Source: JAFEBO01 sp044221315 (GTDB lineage Bacteria > Planctomycetota > Phycisphaerae > Phycisphaerales > UBA1924). Taken from it: DNA of 64,000 nt. Position numbers and translations under genes: made by a program. Shown one piece after another: positions 34,484 through 43,523 of the stretch. The DNA lies in assembly GCA_044221315.1 (NCBI GenBank), contig JBGAPK010000013.1, positions 1 through 64,000 of the forward strand, given 5' to 3'. The first letter of the stretch is position 1. Each line of letters opens with the position of its first letter. Below the pieces are notes generated by a model. That model made no database searches. It saw only the letters and a program-made list of their open reading frames with translations, and was not told the DNA's origin.

Positions 34484-35923
34484 GTGAGCGGACCGAGCCC
34501 ATATGCGGGCAATCACTCCTTTCAGACTCTCGACAACGCGCTGGGCCTGAGCCTTGCGCTCGCGCGCCGTGACGCCGTCTGGCTGGTTCCCTGCACGCTG
34601 GCCCTCTGGCTCATCGGCGTGATCCTCGGTCTCGACGACGCCGGCCGTGTCTTCCGAGGGCACGACCCGGCAGCACCCACGTGGGCCGCGTGGGGCATCG
34701 TCCTCGGCGTCGTAGGCATCTGGCGCTGGCGACGCTGGCTGGTGCGCGACGACTACACCCGCCCGCCCCACGATCCATCAGACGATGCACTCTGGCTCAC
34801 CGGAGTGATCGGCGCGCTCGTCATCTACATCCTCATCGTTCCGTCGGCCCGCCTGCTCCCCCCAAACGCGTCGCTCTGCGTCATGAGCGGACTCGCGGGC
34901 GCTCGGCTCATCTACTCGGGGCTTACCCGACGCGTGGGCCAGACCCTTCACTGCTCCCGCTGCAATTACCAGATCATCGATACCAGCCTCCCGCGCCGGT
35001 GCCCCGAATGCGCAGGAGTCTGGGCTCACCGCCTGGTCCGCGGCAAGGTCGAACGCAGCATGCCGCTTTTCAGTGTCGGCATCATTCTCGTCTTTGTGAT
35101 GACCCTCGCCCCGATCCCGCGCCTGGAAGTGAGCCGAGCCTTCATCAGGCGGCAGATGAGCACGGCGTGGATCCTCTCTCAGGCGGAAACAGCCCTCGCC
35201 GAAGGCCGCCTCTTCGACAACGGTCTCTGGATCGAGCTCGCCAAGCGCCCTCTCACCGAAAACCAAGCGCAGCACCTCGCCGATATCGTCCTGGCGCAGA
35301 GCGCCGCCGGAAAACTCCGTGATTTCAGCGCCATGCAGTGGCTGGAGAATCTTGTCTTTGCCGGCAAGGCCCCGCGTGCCGCGGCCGAGGGCTTCATGAA
35401 CCAAGCTCTCGCGTTTCAGGTTTCGGTGCCCGGACGAATCTACGAGGGCAGCGAGATGCCCATCCGCATCCAGGCGCTCGAGCTTCAACGCTTCCCGCGC
35501 GATCGCGTCGCGATCTTCCTCGAGTCCGTCACTCAGGACAGCGATCCGAATCCCCTGGCGAGCGCCGGCAAGTGGGAACTGCTCTCGGATGCTACCGCCT
35601 CACAGAGTTCGGTTTTGCCGCAACGCGCGCAGTCTTGGTCCAAGACCTTGGCGGCCTCCGCCAACGGGCCGCACTCCGATGTCCTGGGCGTCGTCGCCGC
35701 ACCGTTTGCCGACCCGCCCGGGCGGAAGACCATTCGGGCCAGCATCTGGGCCGCGATCGTTCCTTCGGGCGCACCCCCGGTGCTCCTGCCGCAGACCCTG
35801 GCTGATCAGTACGCCAACGCCCCCACCACCGGCGCGACCCCACCGGTCCCGTGGCTCAAGCGCTACCACCTTCAGGCCGGAGTGCTCGTGGTCGAGCCCT
35901 CCCGCAAGCCCACCGGAAAATGA
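34484..35923 (+). CDS. Membrane protein with internal zinc ribbon
   Basis: 479 residues. Four hydrophobic segments (about 22-45, 65-85, 105-125, 197-215) and a CxxC pair, CSRC and CPEC, at about 163-181 between the third and fourth segments. The remainder (220-479) is predicted extracytoplasmic and is not recognised. CxxC...CPEC ribbons in membrane proteins are frequent in planctomycetes; the protein from 55646-56101 has one too. The start is GTG 34484. It follows the S1 gene by 66 bases. Function unknown. Confidence 0.75.
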   Translation: MSGPSPYAGNHSFQTLDNALGLSLALARRDAVWLVPCTLALWLIGVILGLDDAGRVFRGHDPAAPTWAAWGIVLGVVGIWRWRRWLVRDDYTRPPHDPSDDALWLTGVIGALVIYILIVPSARLLPPNASLCVMSGLAGARLIYSGLTRRVGQTLHCSRCNYQIIDTSLPRRCPECAGVWAHRLVRGKVERSMPLFSVGIILVFVMTLAPIPRLEVSRAFIRRQMSTAWILSQAETALAEGRLFDNGLWIELAKRPLTENQAQHLADIVLAQSAAGKLRDFSAMQWLENLVFAGKAPRAAAEGFMNQALAFQVSVPGRIYEGSEMPIRIQALELQRFPRDRVAIFLESVTQDSDPNPLASAGKWELLSDATASQSSVLPQRAQSWSKTLAASANGPHSDVLGVVAAPFADPPGRKTIRASIWAAIVPSGAPPVLLPQTLADQYANAPTTGATPPVPWLKRYHLQAGVLVVEPSRKPTGK

Positions 35924-35944
35924 TGACACGGAGCGACGGGACGG

Positions 35945-36397
35945 TCAGTGCGTCCCGGTCGAGCCAAATCCGCCGGTGCCGCGCGAGGTCTCGTCCAGAT
36001 TCTGTACCTCGACAATGAATGCGTGGGCCACCGGCGAAATAACCAACTGCGCAATCCGCATCCCGTGGGTGATCGTGAACGGCTCCTTTGAGAGATTGAT
36101 CAGCGCCACCCGCAGTTCGCCCCGGTAGTCGCTGTCGATAGTCCCGGGCGCGTTGGGCAACCCGATGCCGTGCTTGGTCGCCAGGCCCGACCGCGCCCGC
36201 ACCTGCCCCTCAAAGCCAACAGGAATCGCGACTGCCAACCCGGTCGGAACAAGCGCGATCGCCCCCGGAGCGAGCGCCACGGTCGCATCCGGAGCCAGGC
36301 ACGCGCAAAGGTCCATCCCTGCAGCACCTTCAGTCTGATACGCGGGCGTCATCGCCCGATCGCTGAGCTTTTTCACCTGCATGGTCGGCTTCGTCAT
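35945..36397 (-). CDS. dut: dUTP diphosphatase
   Basis: 150 residues, trimeric dUTPase. All five motifs are visible: AAGMDLCA (1), RSGLATKHGIGL (2), GTIDSDYRGEL (3), GMRIAQLVI (4) and the C-terminal P-loop-like RGTGGFGSTG (5). Hydrolyses dUTP to dUMP, keeping uracil out of DNA and feeding thymidylate synthesis. Convergent with the membrane protein gene (22-base gap). Confidence 0.97.
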   Translation of the reverse strand: MTKPTMQVKKLSDRAMTPAYQTEGAAGMDLCACLAPDATVALAPGAIALVPTGLAVAIPVGFEGQVRARSGLATKHGIGLPNAPGTIDSDYRGELRVALINLSKEPFTITHGMRIAQLVISPVAHAFIVEVQNLDETSRGTGGFGSTGTH

Positions 36398-36418
36398 GAC
36401 CGAGCGTAGGTGGCGCTC

Positions 36419-36775
36419 CTAGCGATCCACACCCGTCTTCTCGCTGGGTGGGCTGAACAGGTCGAGAATGATTGTGTCTTCGAGCGCCTCTGCCGAATGC
36501 GGCAGGCGCGACGGCAGCCAGAGCACCTCGCCCGCTCCCACGATCATCTCCTCGTGATCCGCCGTCCCTTCCTTCCCGAGCCCGAATTTCATCTTGCCCG
36601 AAAGCACCACGGCGAACTGCTCGTTGATGTGCTGGTGCGACGGGACGACAAAGCCTTTGGAGAGGTGCACCCGTGAGATCATCATCTGCTCACCGATGAT
36701 CCGCCGGCGCTCGATCTTGTCCATCGGACGGTCGCTGGTGACTTCGGTCCAACTGTGCTTCTTTGCGCGTGTCAT
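36419..36775 (-). CDS. Cupin domain protein
   Basis: 118 residues, a single cupin barrel. Motif 1 is seen as PSHQHINEQFAVVLSGKMKFG (two His and a Glu for metal), motif 2 as LWLPSRLPHSAEAL. The start at 36775 has GGAG seven bases upstream; the frame is open to 36817. Reaction unknown; small cupins include isomerases, dioxygenases and sensors. It follows the DUF6714 gene by 45 bases and precedes dut by 21. Confidence 0.87.
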   Translation of the reverse strand: MTRAKKHSWTEVTSDRPMDKIERRRIIGEQMMISRVHLSKGFVVPSHQHINEQFAVVLSGKMKFGLGKEGTADHEEMIVGAGEVLWLPSRLPHSAEALEDTIILDLFSPPSEKTGVDR

Positions 36776-36820
36776 GGTGTTCTCCAAGAGTCGCTCATAT
36801 GAGCGTCCGTTCGTCATTCT

Positions 36821-37351
36821 TCACCGACTTTGTGCAGCAAATTCGTGCCAGTAGTTTTCCCACGCATGCTGGTAGTTCTGCATGACTTCCCCCATCGAAT
36901 CGATCGCCTCGCGATCAATTCCATAGCGGATGAATTCCGCGACGCAGCGACGCTGACGCTCATCCAAGAGCGACCACTTTTTCAAAAATCGCTTTCGGTC
37001 TTTGGCTCCCGGCGGCGGGCAATTGAGATGCAGATCCAAGACGTCGGTAATCCCACGCTTCAAATCACGCACCATCGCAGCGGGTAGGTAGTATCGAAAA
37101 CCGATGGCATCGAGAAACGCAAATCCGCCCACACCGGGATCGTGTCGCCAAGCTTCGTCTTCAACCAAGTCCTGCCATCGCACATCTGTATCCATTTTCG
37201 CCGCCGCGGCGTACTCCTCCGCCGTCCGATAAATATCTTCCGCTTCGGATTGACTCCATGAAACACCACCGTCGCGAGTCACGTCCTCGAAGGCCGAATT
37301 CACCTCGGCGATCAGGCTCAGCCGCCTCGCTTCCATGGAGTCGCCGCTCAT
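36821..37351 (-). CDS. DUF6714-like protein
   Basis: 176 residues, soluble, no signal peptide. The pattern of a conserved W, a FAFLDAIGFRYYLPAAM block, and RQRRCVAEFIRYGI near the end is like DUF6714 proteins, a family of unknown function common in planctomycetes and other environmental bacteria; this match is from memory and moderate. Lower GC and more AT-rich codons than the neighbours, which may mean recent acquisition. The start is 37351; 37336 (M6) is an alternative. Confidence 0.7.
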   Translation of the reverse strand: MSGDSMEARRLSLIAEVNSAFEDVTRDGGVSWSQSEAEDIYRTAEEYAAAAKMDTDVRWQDLVEDEAWRHDPGVGGFAFLDAIGFRYYLPAAMVRDLKRGITDVLDLHLNCPPPGAKDRKRFLKKWSLLDERQRRCVAEFIRYGIDREAIDSMGEVMQNYQHAWENYWHEFAAQSR

Positions 37352-37378
37352 GCCCGCAGCGTATCAATCCGTTCCCGT

Positions 37379-37410
37379 TCTGCTGCTCTGAAAATCTGCT
37401 GTTCTGCTGC
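37379..37410. repeat. Octamer tandem repeat TCTGCTGC, four units
   Basis: Four consecutive 8-base units in perfect register: TCTGCTGC, TCTGAAAA, TCTGCTGT, TCTGCTGC. It lies between the divergent DUF6714 and glutamine amidotransferase genes. The same octamer on the opposite strand forms the longer array at 54881-54966. Confidence 0.75.
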
Positions 37411-37429
37411 TCTCTCCTACCCTCCCTCC

Positions 37430-38134
37430 GTGATCCTCCTCATCGATAACTACGACTCCTTCACCTGGAACCTCGTCCAGCGCTTGGGCGAGATCGACCC
37501 CACCCTCGAGCCCGACCGCGACCTCCTCGTCATCCGCAACGACAAGATCACACCCGAGGCCGTCGCCTCGCTCGATTCCGGCAAGGGCCCGTCGCACATC
37601 ATCATCTCCCCCGGACCCTGCACGCCCAGGGAAGCCGGCGTCAGCGGCGCCGTGATCGCCTCCTACGCCGGCAAGATCCCGATCCTGGGCGTCTGCCTCG
37701 GCCACCAGTGCATGGCCGATGGCAGCGGCATGACCGTCGCGCGCCACGCTATCCAGATGCACGGCAAGACCAGCGACATCCACCACGACGGCAAGGGCGT
37801 CTACGCCGGCATGAGCAACCCCTTCGTGGCAACTCGATACCACTCGCTCGTCGTGCTGCCCGAGACTGTCCCGCCGCCGCCCAAGCCCGGGGAGGACGGT
37901 TGGGTCGTCAGCGCGTGGACGTTCGAGGACGACGGCAAGCGTGGAAGCCGCAAGGTCATCATGGGCCTCCGCCGAATCTTCGCCGATCCAAAGAAACAGC
38001 CCGTCGAGGGCGTGCAATATCACCCGGAGAGTTTTTTGACTTCCGAGGGCCCGCGACTGCTCGCGAATTTCCTCGCGATGGGTCCGAGGGCGCGGAAGGT
38101 CGATCCCATACGAGTCCTCGCCGCCGTAAGTTGA
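37430..38134 (+). CDS. Glutamine amidotransferase (anthranilate/aminodeoxychorismate synthase component II)
   Basis: 234 residues, a class I glutaminase that supplies ammonia to TrpE or PabB. Seen: ILLIDNYDSFTWNLVQ at the start, ISPGPCTP, the nucleophile Cys89 in GVCLGHQ, and the His/Glu of the triad in GVQYHPESFLT near 200. TrpG and PabA cannot be told apart by sequence here and no trpE or pabB is adjacent; one protein often serves both. The start is GTG 37430. About 35 residues longer than usual, through inserts near 145-165 and at the end. Convergent with mutS. Confidence 0.9.
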   Translation: MILLIDNYDSFTWNLVQRLGEIDPTLEPDRDLLVIRNDKITPEAVASLDSGKGPSHIIISPGPCTPREAGVSGAVIASYAGKIPILGVCLGHQCMADGSGMTVARHAIQMHGKTSDIHHDGKGVYAGMSNPFVATRYHSLVVLPETVPPPPKPGEDGWVVSAWTFEDDGKRGSRKVIMGLRRIFADPKKQPVEGVQYHPESFLTSEGPRLLANFLAMGPRARKVDPIRVLAAVS

Positions 38135-38143
38135 TCCGCTCGG

Positions 38144-40963
38144 TCAGGCTTTCTCAGAAGCCGGACGTGTCGTCGCCTGCAGCTTGCGAAGTTCATCAAA
38201 CGCCTGCATCGGCGAGAGCGCCTCAAGCTTCAGCTCCCGCAGCGCATCGACCGCCGGGTGCTGCACGTATTCCGTGAACAGCCCGAGCTGCCCCCCACTG
38301 TTCTCTGGCTTCTTCGTGCCGGGCTCCCGGCCGCCGGTCTCTTCACCATTCCCAGCGCCCGGACCGTGATGCACCGCAAGCCCGGCGAGCACCTCCCGCG
38401 CCCGCGACACGACCGAGCGCGGAATCCCCGCCAACCTCGCCACATGAATGCCGTACGACTGGTCCGTCTTCCCCGGCAGGATCCGGTGCAGGAAGATGAT
38501 CTGCGTCTCGCCCCCGGCCTGCTCGCCCGGCTTCCCCATATCCAGCGGCCATTCCCGCACCGCCACATGCAAATTCTTGATCCGGCCGCTCAGCCGCTCG
38601 TCATCACGTTCCGCCAAATCGGTCAACTCGTGATAGTGCGTCGCGAACAACGTGCGGCAGCCCAGCCCGGCAAGATGCTCCGTAATCGCCCACGCCAGCG
38701 ACAACCCGTCCAGCGTGCTCGTCCCGCGCCCGATCTCGTCGAGGATCACAAGCGATCGAGCCGTTGCGTGATGAAGGATGTTCGCCGTCTCGGTCATCTC
38801 GACCATGAAGGTCGATTGCCCCGCGTGCAAGGCGTCGTCGGCGCCAATGCGTGTAAAGATCCGATCGCAGAGCCCGATCGTCGCCCGCGCCGCCGGGACA
38901 AATGAACCCGCATGCGCCAAGAGTGTGATCAGCGCCACCTGCCGGATGAAGGTGCTCTTTCCGGCCATGTTGGGCCCGGTGATGAGGGAGAGTGATGCCG
39001 CTTCATTTGCCGATCCGCCCGATTCGCTCGCCTGGGCCGCCCGCCCGACCTCCACGTCATTCGGCACGAAGTCTCGCCCGAGCGTCCGCTCCAGCACCGG
39101 GTGCCGCCCGTCGTGGATGACGAGCGTGCTCGCATCGGTCAACTCCGGTCGCACCCACCCGGCCCGCGTCGCGTGCTCCGCGAAGCCCAGCAGCACATCC
39201 AGCTCCGCGACTGCGTCCGCGAAAGCCGCGACCTCCGTCAGCCGCGCCGCCACCGACGCACACAACGCCTCAAACAACTCCTTCTCGCGCGACAGCGCTC
39301 GGCTCTCGGCCGTACTGACTTTCCGCTCGAATTCGTGCAATTCCGGCGTGATGTACCGCTCGGCGTTCTTGAGCGTCTGCTTACGCGTGAACGCCGCGGG
39401 CGCCTGCTTCGCCTGCGATGCCGTCAGTTCGATGTAATACCCAAAGATCCGGTTGTACCCCACCTTGAGCCCCGGCAGGTTGTGCTCCGCCAGCAGCCTC
39501 TCCTGATACTGCACCAGCCACTGTCCAGCATCCTTCTGTAAACCCCGCGCCTCATCGAGCTGCGCATCCACCCCGTCCTTGATCAGCCCACCCTCCCGCA
39601 AATGCGCCGGCGGATCATCGCGGCAATCGGCCACGATCTTTTTCCCAATCTGCGCAAGCCCGCCAGAGAGTTCGCTCAGCCGCGACGCCAGCCCCTTCAG
39701 CGCCCCCACCGCCCCGATCCGCTCCTGCACCGCCGGAGCCTTGCAAAGCCCACGCGCCAGCGCCACCAGATCCCGAGGCGTCGCCCGCGCCAGCGCGATC
39801 CGCCCCGCGATCCGTGCCGCATCCGGCACTTCCTTCATCAACTCCCGCAATTCGCCCGCCAGCCTGCGGTCTTCCTTCAACACCGCAACCGCCGCGTGTC
39901 TGGCCTCGATTGTTTCAACTTTGCTTGCAGGCCGGCAGAGCCAATCACGGAGTAATCGCTTGCCCATCGCCGTCGAGCAGACCGCACCGTTCGATCCCGT
40001 CAAGAACACGCCCAGCAGTGATCCTTCCAGCCCGGCATCCCGCGCGCCGGGCGCGGCACGGATCACCCGCTCTACTTCAAGCGCCCGCAGGCTCACCGCG
40101 TCGATCAGCATCGACTCGCCCGGCGTGTCCAATGTTGGCGGCCGCAAGTGGGCGAGTGTTCCCTTCGATGCCGCCCCGTTCGGGTCCTCCGCTCCCGGCG
40201 TCTGCGTCTCCGTGAGATAGCGAAGGAGCGCCCCCGCCGGAGCAATCGCGGCATCGTCGTTCGCGATCCCGAATCCCGCCAGCGACTTCACCTTGAAGTG
40301 ATCCGTCAGCGCCGTCCGCGCCTCGTCCGCCCGGAACTGCCACGCCGGCCGGCCCGTGCCGCTGATCCCGAGCGCATCCAGGCACCGCTTTACCCGCGGC
40401 GGCACAACCCCGTCCGCCGTCGCCGCATACAGCAATTCCTTCACACTCCGCCGCATCAGTTCGTCGATGATCGCCGCACCGTGGTTGTCGCCCGAAGCAT
40501 GCACCAGCGAGAACTGCCCGGTGGACGCGTCGATCGCCGCAATCGCCGCCGCAGAATCCTCGCCCGAATCCATGAAACAAATCGCCCCCAGCGTGACCGC
40601 GGCGCCATCATCAAGCAGCGCCCCATCCACCAGCGTTCCCGGCGTCAATACCCGCGTGACATCGCGCTGAATAACGCCCTTGGCATTCTCCGCCAGTTCC
40701 GTCTGCTCGCAGACCGCCACACGGAACCCGCGATCGATCAGGCGCTTGAGATACGTCTCCAACTGATGGTGCGGCATGCCGCACATCGGCACCCCCGCCG
40801 TCCGCTGCGTCAACGTCAGCCCGATCGCCTTCGAGACGGCCACCGCATCATCGTCGAACATCTCGTAAAAATCGCCGATCCGGAAAAGAAGAATGCACCC
40901 CTCGTGCCGCTTCTTGAAGCGGTAGTACTGCTGCATCGCGGGTGTTTCACGAGGGTCGGGCAT
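38144..40963 (-). CDS. mutS: DNA mismatch repair protein MutS
   Basis: 939 residues. The amino-terminal mismatch-binding domain has the Phe-x-Glu of RIGDFYEMFDDDA; connector, lever and clamp domains follow; the ATPase has Walker A TGPNMAGKSTFIRQ, Walker B LVILDEIGRGTSTLDG and ATHYHEL. Ends with the helix-turn-helix dimerisation region and a C-terminal amphipathic segment. Recognises mispairs and small loops. Relevant to the slippage-prone octamer repeats in this genome. The start is ATG 40963; an ATG at 40935 also exists. Divergent from the phosphorylase gene. Confidence 0.97.
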   Translation of the reverse strand: MPDPRETPAMQQYYRFKKRHEGCILLFRIGDFYEMFDDDAVAVSKAIGLTLTQRTAGVPMCGMPHHQLETYLKRLIDRGFRVAVCEQTELAENAKGVIQRDVTRVLTPGTLVDGALLDDGAAVTLGAICFMDSGEDSAAAIAAIDASTGQFSLVHASGDNHGAAIIDELMRRSVKELLYAATADGVVPPRVKRCLDALGISGTGRPAWQFRADEARTALTDHFKVKSLAGFGIANDDAAIAPAGALLRYLTETQTPGAEDPNGAASKGTLAHLRPPTLDTPGESMLIDAVSLRALEVERVIRAAPGARDAGLEGSLLGVFLTGSNGAVCSTAMGKRLLRDWLCRPASKVETIEARHAAVAVLKEDRRLAGELRELMKEVPDAARIAGRIALARATPRDLVALARGLCKAPAVQERIGAVGALKGLASRLSELSGGLAQIGKKIVADCRDDPPAHLREGGLIKDGVDAQLDEARGLQKDAGQWLVQYQERLLAEHNLPGLKVGYNRIFGYYIELTASQAKQAPAAFTRKQTLKNAERYITPELHEFERKVSTAESRALSREKELFEALCASVAARLTEVAAFADAVAELDVLLGFAEHATRAGWVRPELTDASTLVIHDGRHPVLERTLGRDFVPNDVEVGRAAQASESGGSANEAASLSLITGPNMAGKSTFIRQVALITLLAHAGSFVPAARATIGLCDRIFTRIGADDALHAGQSTFMVEMTETANILHHATARSLVILDEIGRGTSTLDGLSLAWAITEHLAGLGCRTLFATHYHELTDLAERDDERLSGRIKNLHVAVREWPLDMGKPGEQAGGETQIIFLHRILPGKTDQSYGIHVARLAGIPRSVVSRAREVLAGLAVHHGPGAGNGEETGGREPGTKKPENSGGQLGLFTEYVQHPAVDALRELKLEALSPMQAFDELRKLQATTRPASEKA

Positions 40964-41056
40964 ACGGATCGCCTTGGCGAAAAAGGAGCATATCCGACGC
41001 CCGGAGAGCCCACGATTCCCACGATACACTCCGCGTCAATTTGGCACGGAGGCCGC

Positions 41057-42772
41057 ATGTCCGAATCCGCCCGCGTCGCTTACTTCTCCATGGAAATCGG
41101 CGTTGATCCCAAAGTCCCGACCTACTCGGGGGGCCTGGGTATTCTCGCCGGCGACCTTCTTCGTTCCGCGGCTGATCTGGCGCTGCCAGTCGTCGGCATC
41201 ACGCTCCTGCACCGCAAGGGCTACTTCGATCAGACGATCGACGCCACCGGCATGCAGCGCGAGGCGCCCACCAAGTGGAACCCCGCCGACCGGCTCGAAC
41301 TGCAGCAACCCCGGGTTGTCGTCAAGCTCAACGGCCGCAAGGTCACGGTCCAGGCCTGGAAATACACCGTCAAGCCGACGCACCCCAAGGGCGCCGACGT
41401 CCCGGTCTACTTCCTCGATACCGACGTCGCCGAGAACGAGCCCGATGATCGCAACATCACCGATGCGCTCTACGGGGGCGATCAGAAGCACCGTCTCACG
41501 CAGGAAGGTCTCCTGGGCGTCGGCGGCATCTACATGCTCCGCGCCCTGGGCTGCCGCAACCTCCAGACCTATCACATGAACGAGGGCCACGGCGCACTTG
41601 TCACCGTCGAGTTGCTCGCCGAGCACTCGTACAAACGCAAGACCAGCCCCGCCGATCCCGAAGTCATCCGCGCGACCCGCCAGGCGTGCGCCTTCACCAC
41701 ACATACGCCGGTCGCCGCGGGGCACGATCAGTTCCCGCTCCCGATGGTCTTCGAGGTGCTGGGCGAACAGTCCGCAATTTACGACGGCGCGCCCTACGTC
41801 CAGAACGGCCAACTCAACATGACGCGTCTGGCCCTCTTCTACAGCCGATTTACAAGCGCGGTCGCCCGCCGCCACGCCGAGGTGAGCCGCGCCATGTTTC
41901 CCGACGCCCGGATCGACTACATCACCAACGGCATCCATGCGCCAACATGGGCTTCTCCTGAGATCCAGGCCATCCTCGACAGGAACGGCCCCGACTGGCG
42001 CGCCGATTACCGCGCCGTCCGGCGCGCCCTCTTCGCCGACGACCGCTCGCTGACCGAAGCCCACGGCGCCGCCAAGTCCCGCCTCATCGACCTCGTCAAC
42101 AAGCAGACCAACGCCGGCATGAAGACCGACGTTTTCACCATCGGCTTCGCCCGGCGCGCCACCGGATACAAGCGCGCCGACCTTCTCCTCACCGAACCCG
42201 CGCGCCTCCGCGAGATCGCTTCAAAGGTCGGCGCCATTCAGATCATTTACGCCGGCAAGGCACACCCCAAGGACTACCAGGGCAAGGAAATCATCCAGCG
42301 GATCATCGAGAAGATGAAGGCGCTCGCCCCCGAAATCAAAGGCGTCTTCCTCCAGAACTACGACATGACTCTCGCCAAGAGCCTCGTCTCCGGCGTCGAT
42401 CTCTGGCTGAACAACCCGGTCCTCCCGCTCGAGGCCTCCGGCACCAGCGGCATGAAGGCCGCCCTCAACGGCGTCCCCAACCTTTCCACCGCCGACGGCT
42501 GGTGGCTCGAGGGCTGCGCCGAAGGTCTCACCGGCTGGACGATCGGCCGCGATTCGTTCGAGGCCAACGCACCCGGCGGCGGCTCGAGCGCCGAGCAGGA
42601 CGCGGCGTCGCTCTACAGCCGCCTTCAGAACGAGATTGTTCCGATGTACTACAAAGACCGCCCCATGTGGCTCCAGGTCGTGCGCTGCTCGATCGCCATC
42701 AACGGCAGTCAGTTCAACACGAACCGAACGATGGAGGAATACGCGCGTTTGGCGTACCTCCTGGAACGCTGA
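41057..42772 (+). CDS. Alpha-glucan (glycogen/maltodextrin) phosphorylase, short form
   Basis: 571 residues. GT35 fold with YFSMEIGVDPKVPTYSGGLG at the start, THTPVAAGHDQF, NGIHAPTW, IGFARRATGYKRADLL, and the PLP-lysine block EASGTSGMKAALNG. Releases glucose-1-phosphate from alpha-1,4 glucans. Much shorter than E. coli GlgP (815), as in the TIGR02094 alpha-glucan phosphorylase group. GGAGG lies 5 bases before ATG 41057. The frame stays open far upstream antisense to mutS, but GGAGG and family alignment fix the start. Confidence 0.92.
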   Translation: MSESARVAYFSMEIGVDPKVPTYSGGLGILAGDLLRSAADLALPVVGITLLHRKGYFDQTIDATGMQREAPTKWNPADRLELQQPRVVVKLNGRKVTVQAWKYTVKPTHPKGADVPVYFLDTDVAENEPDDRNITDALYGGDQKHRLTQEGLLGVGGIYMLRALGCRNLQTYHMNEGHGALVTVELLAEHSYKRKTSPADPEVIRATRQACAFTTHTPVAAGHDQFPLPMVFEVLGEQSAIYDGAPYVQNGQLNMTRLALFYSRFTSAVARRHAEVSRAMFPDARIDYITNGIHAPTWASPEIQAILDRNGPDWRADYRAVRRALFADDRSLTEAHGAAKSRLIDLVNKQTNAGMKTDVFTIGFARRATGYKRADLLLTEPARLREIASKVGAIQIIYAGKAHPKDYQGKEIIQRIIEKMKALAPEIKGVFLQNYDMTLAKSLVSGVDLWLNNPVLPLEASGTSGMKAALNGVPNLSTADGWWLEGCAEGLTGWTIGRDSFEANAPGGGSSAEQDAASLYSRLQNEIVPMYYKDRPMWLQVVRCSIAINGSQFNTNRTMEEYARLAYLLER

Positions 42773-42784
42773 CCAGCGATCAAT

Positions 42785-43522
42785 CTAATAGTTCGTCGTT
42801 CCCGTCGCGGCCCACAACGCCTTGGCGTAATCGTACATCCTGTCATATTCCGTCTGCGCCGCCGGCCGCGCGTCGTCGATGGAATTGGCAGTCTCGGGGA
42901 ACTTGAAACACTTCCCGGCCTGCACTTTCATCGGCGCAGTAGAACCCGCGTAATACACCCATGCGTCGCTCGTTGCCTCGAAGACGGCCAGCGTCCAGCC
43001 GTCCCCCTGCACCGCCTCGACGGCAAACTTGGTACCCTCCGATGCGATCGTGGCCCGTTTCACGATGACGATCGGCGCCGTGCCGGTGGTCGCCACCGTC
43101 CCTGACTGGATCACTTCCAGCACGGGCTCGGTCGGCTCGGTCAAAGACGGCTGCCCGTTCCGGAAAAGCCTCTTCGCGGGATTGATCTGCCACGAGAGGC
43201 TCCCGCCCCGGCGCTCGCCGTTCGCGGCCGCCACCAGTGAATAAGTCTGGTTCGCCGCGAATTCTCCCGATCGCAGCGGAGTGAATTTCAGAACCTCGCG
43301 CCGCCACTCGCGCCCGTCGCCCCTGGAAGCCATGTAAAACGTCCCGTCCAGCCGCATCGTGGCCAGCGGGTCTCCGACGGCAGCAACCGAATAGCTGCCC
43401 GAGTTCCCCCGCGAGGCCTGGGCCACTGACGCTGAAGACGCATGGTCCTGAGCGCAGCCGAACCCGCCCGCCGCGAGAAGAAGCGCCGCACCAAGCACGG
43501 TCCGCCTGATCAATTTGTTCAT
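42785..43522 (-). CDS. Secreted/lipoprotein of unknown function
   Basis: 245 residues. A strong signal peptide (basic MNKLIRR, hydrophobic core 9-19) ends near Cys23 in GGFGCAQ; the lipobox is imperfect (FGC), so it may be a lipoprotein or cleaved elsewhere. The mature part is beta-rich and unrecognised. It begins 1 base after the CHASE2 kinase stop, so it is co-translated with the kinase and may be its periplasmic partner (inference). Confidence 0.75.
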   Translation of the reverse strand: MNKLIRRTVLGAALLLAAGGFGCAQDHASSASVAQASRGNSGSYSVAAVGDPLATMRLDGTFYMASRGDGREWRREVLKFTPLRSGEFAANQTYSLVAAANGERRGGSLSWQINPAKRLFRNGQPSLTEPTEPVLEVIQSGTVATTGTAPIVIVKRATIASEGTKFAVEAVQGDGWTLAVFEATSDAWVYYAGSTAPMKVQAGKCFKFPETANSIDDARPAAQTEYDRMYDYAKALWAATGTTNY

Positions 43523-43523
43523 C

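Noticed and set aside
32936..34771. 611-residue minus-strand frame opposite the S1 gene
   Set aside because: Antisense of a gene with four clear S1 domains; composition is Leu/Ala/Asp-rich without motifs.
40148..41056. 303-residue amino-terminal extension of the alpha-glucan phosphorylase
   Set aside because: It is antisense to mutS and Arg-rich; GGAGG before ATG 41057 marks the true start.
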